Below are positions 63,440 to 64,000 of a DNA stretch of 64,000 nt, piece by piece (positions within the stretch are counted from its first letter, which is position 1; each line of letters starts with the position of its first letter). The DNA lies in the NCBI RefSeq assembly GCF_020882245.1, contig NC_083598.1, positions 81,101,714 to 81,165,713 of the forward strand. Direction: 5' to 3'. The translations under genes were made by a program, and so were the position numbers. Source of the stretch: Rhopalosiphum padi (lineage: Eukaryota > Arthropoda > Insecta > Hemiptera > Aphididae). The notes below the pieces were generated by a model. The model searched no databases, had not been told where the DNA came from, and worked only from the letters and a program-made list of their open reading frames with translations.

Positions 63440-64000
63440 TTACTTGGTAACATTTAATAAAGTATCGGTAATTGCTTCAGCTACATAATTTATATTATTT
63501 GTATTCAATCCACAAATGTTAATACGTCCCGACCGCAACATGTAAATATGATATTTGTTTCGTAAGTATTCTACATGACTTGCTATAATATTAAAAATGT
63601 GTTTAAGTACAAAAATAATTTAATAAGTATTCACTTAAAAATTTACCTGATAATCCTGTATAGGAAAACATTCCAGTTTGATCAGTAATATGATTCCATG
63701 TCCCAATTGTTCCAAGCTTTTCTAAATTTTCTCTTAAAGCTTTTCTCATAGCTTTAATTCTATCTGTCATTAACTTTAAAGTATCCATCCTAAAAATAAA
63801 ATATGTATTAACATAACACATAAATACATTATTATAATCATAAATATTTACAACAAAATAATTAAAAAATGTATTATTTAAAACTCGCCATTCATTTTTA
63901 AATTCATCATTATTTAATATTGTACTGACGGTACGTGCACCATGGTTTGGTGGATTTGAATACATCCCTCTAACAATCATTGTCACCTGAGATTTTACAG
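63440..64000 (-). CDS. GOT1: Aspartate aminotransferase (cytosolic-like), 3' end
   Basis: PLP-dependent enzyme exchanging amino groups between aspartate/2-oxoglutarate and glutamate/oxaloacetate. Three last exons on the minus strand: (edge)64000-63889, 63789-63647, 63582-63440; the upstream part lies beyond the window. Readable: MIVRGMYSNPPNHGARTV, DRIKAMRKALRENL, GTWNHITDQTGMFSYTGLS, SGRINICGLNTNNINYVAEA, ending NVTK. The SNPP.HGAR and HITDQ.GMFS.TGL blocks and the active-site Arg in SGRIN are typical of the family. GTWNHITDQ favours the cytosolic form over the mitochondrial, but RGMYSNPP is closer to the mitochondrial form, so the isoform is uncertain. The first intron here needs a GC donor (63888-63887) to keep frame and length. 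Confidence 0.93.

Noticed and set aside
1..64000. Bacterial-type systems, CRISPR arrays or prophage
   Set aside because: Intron-rich eukaryotic genes throughout; no regularly spaced identical repeats of CRISPR form. The TCGAC array at 46.5-47.1 kb is short-period and degenerate and belongs to transposon arms.

Overview
This window is animal nuclear DNA, very AT-rich, with many short exons, GT-AG introns and dozens of short inverted-repeat transposons. Protein similarities recalled from memory point to an insect; the overall style (AT-rich, hAT-type MITEs, LINE 3' ends, tandem peptide transporters) fits an aphid, but the species cannot be fixed from sequence alone.

Left third (1-26 kb): two tandem, same-strand genes of the SLC15/POT proton-coupled oligopeptide transporters. 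Copy 1 (149-3131) shows only its 3' half, eight exons; copy 2 (11124-19950) is complete, about 15 exons and about 695 residues. A decayed scrap of a third last exon lies at about 21374-21432. A short minus-strand gene of unknown function is at 22708-23025.

Middle (26-45 kb): a GC-rich island at 26276-27097 with one minus-strand frame broken by two stops; a LINE 3' end (27250-27885); the 12-exon GGA adaptor gene (30426-35737, 598 residues); a LINE reverse transcriptase relic (36950-37490); then RBM39/CAPER as an uninterrupted 503-codon frame (38683-40194) which, if the ATG-only first exon I propose is right, sits inside the first intron of NOP56 (38124-44687).

Right third (45-64 kb): dense small transposons (hAT-type with 8-bp duplications, a MULE-type with 9-bp duplication and TCGAC-repeat arms, a pogo-type and a piggyBac-type), a GC-rich open frame with in-frame stops (48720-49778), a tentative small two-exon gene (47597-50230), CUEDC1 (53587-59636), FRA10AC1 on the opposite strand (59786-60717, tail to tail with CUEDC1), and the 3' end of aspartate aminotransferase (63440-64000, minus).

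The conserved genes are ordinary housekeeping functions (peptide uptake, Golgi-endosome trafficking, splicing, snoRNP assembly, amino-acid metabolism) and do not form one pathway. The unusual items are the transporter duplication with a relic, the probable nesting of RBM39 in NOP56, two GC-AG introns required by reading frame, and the transposon structures. Exon limits were read by eye from splice sites and checked for phase; no transcript evidence was available.
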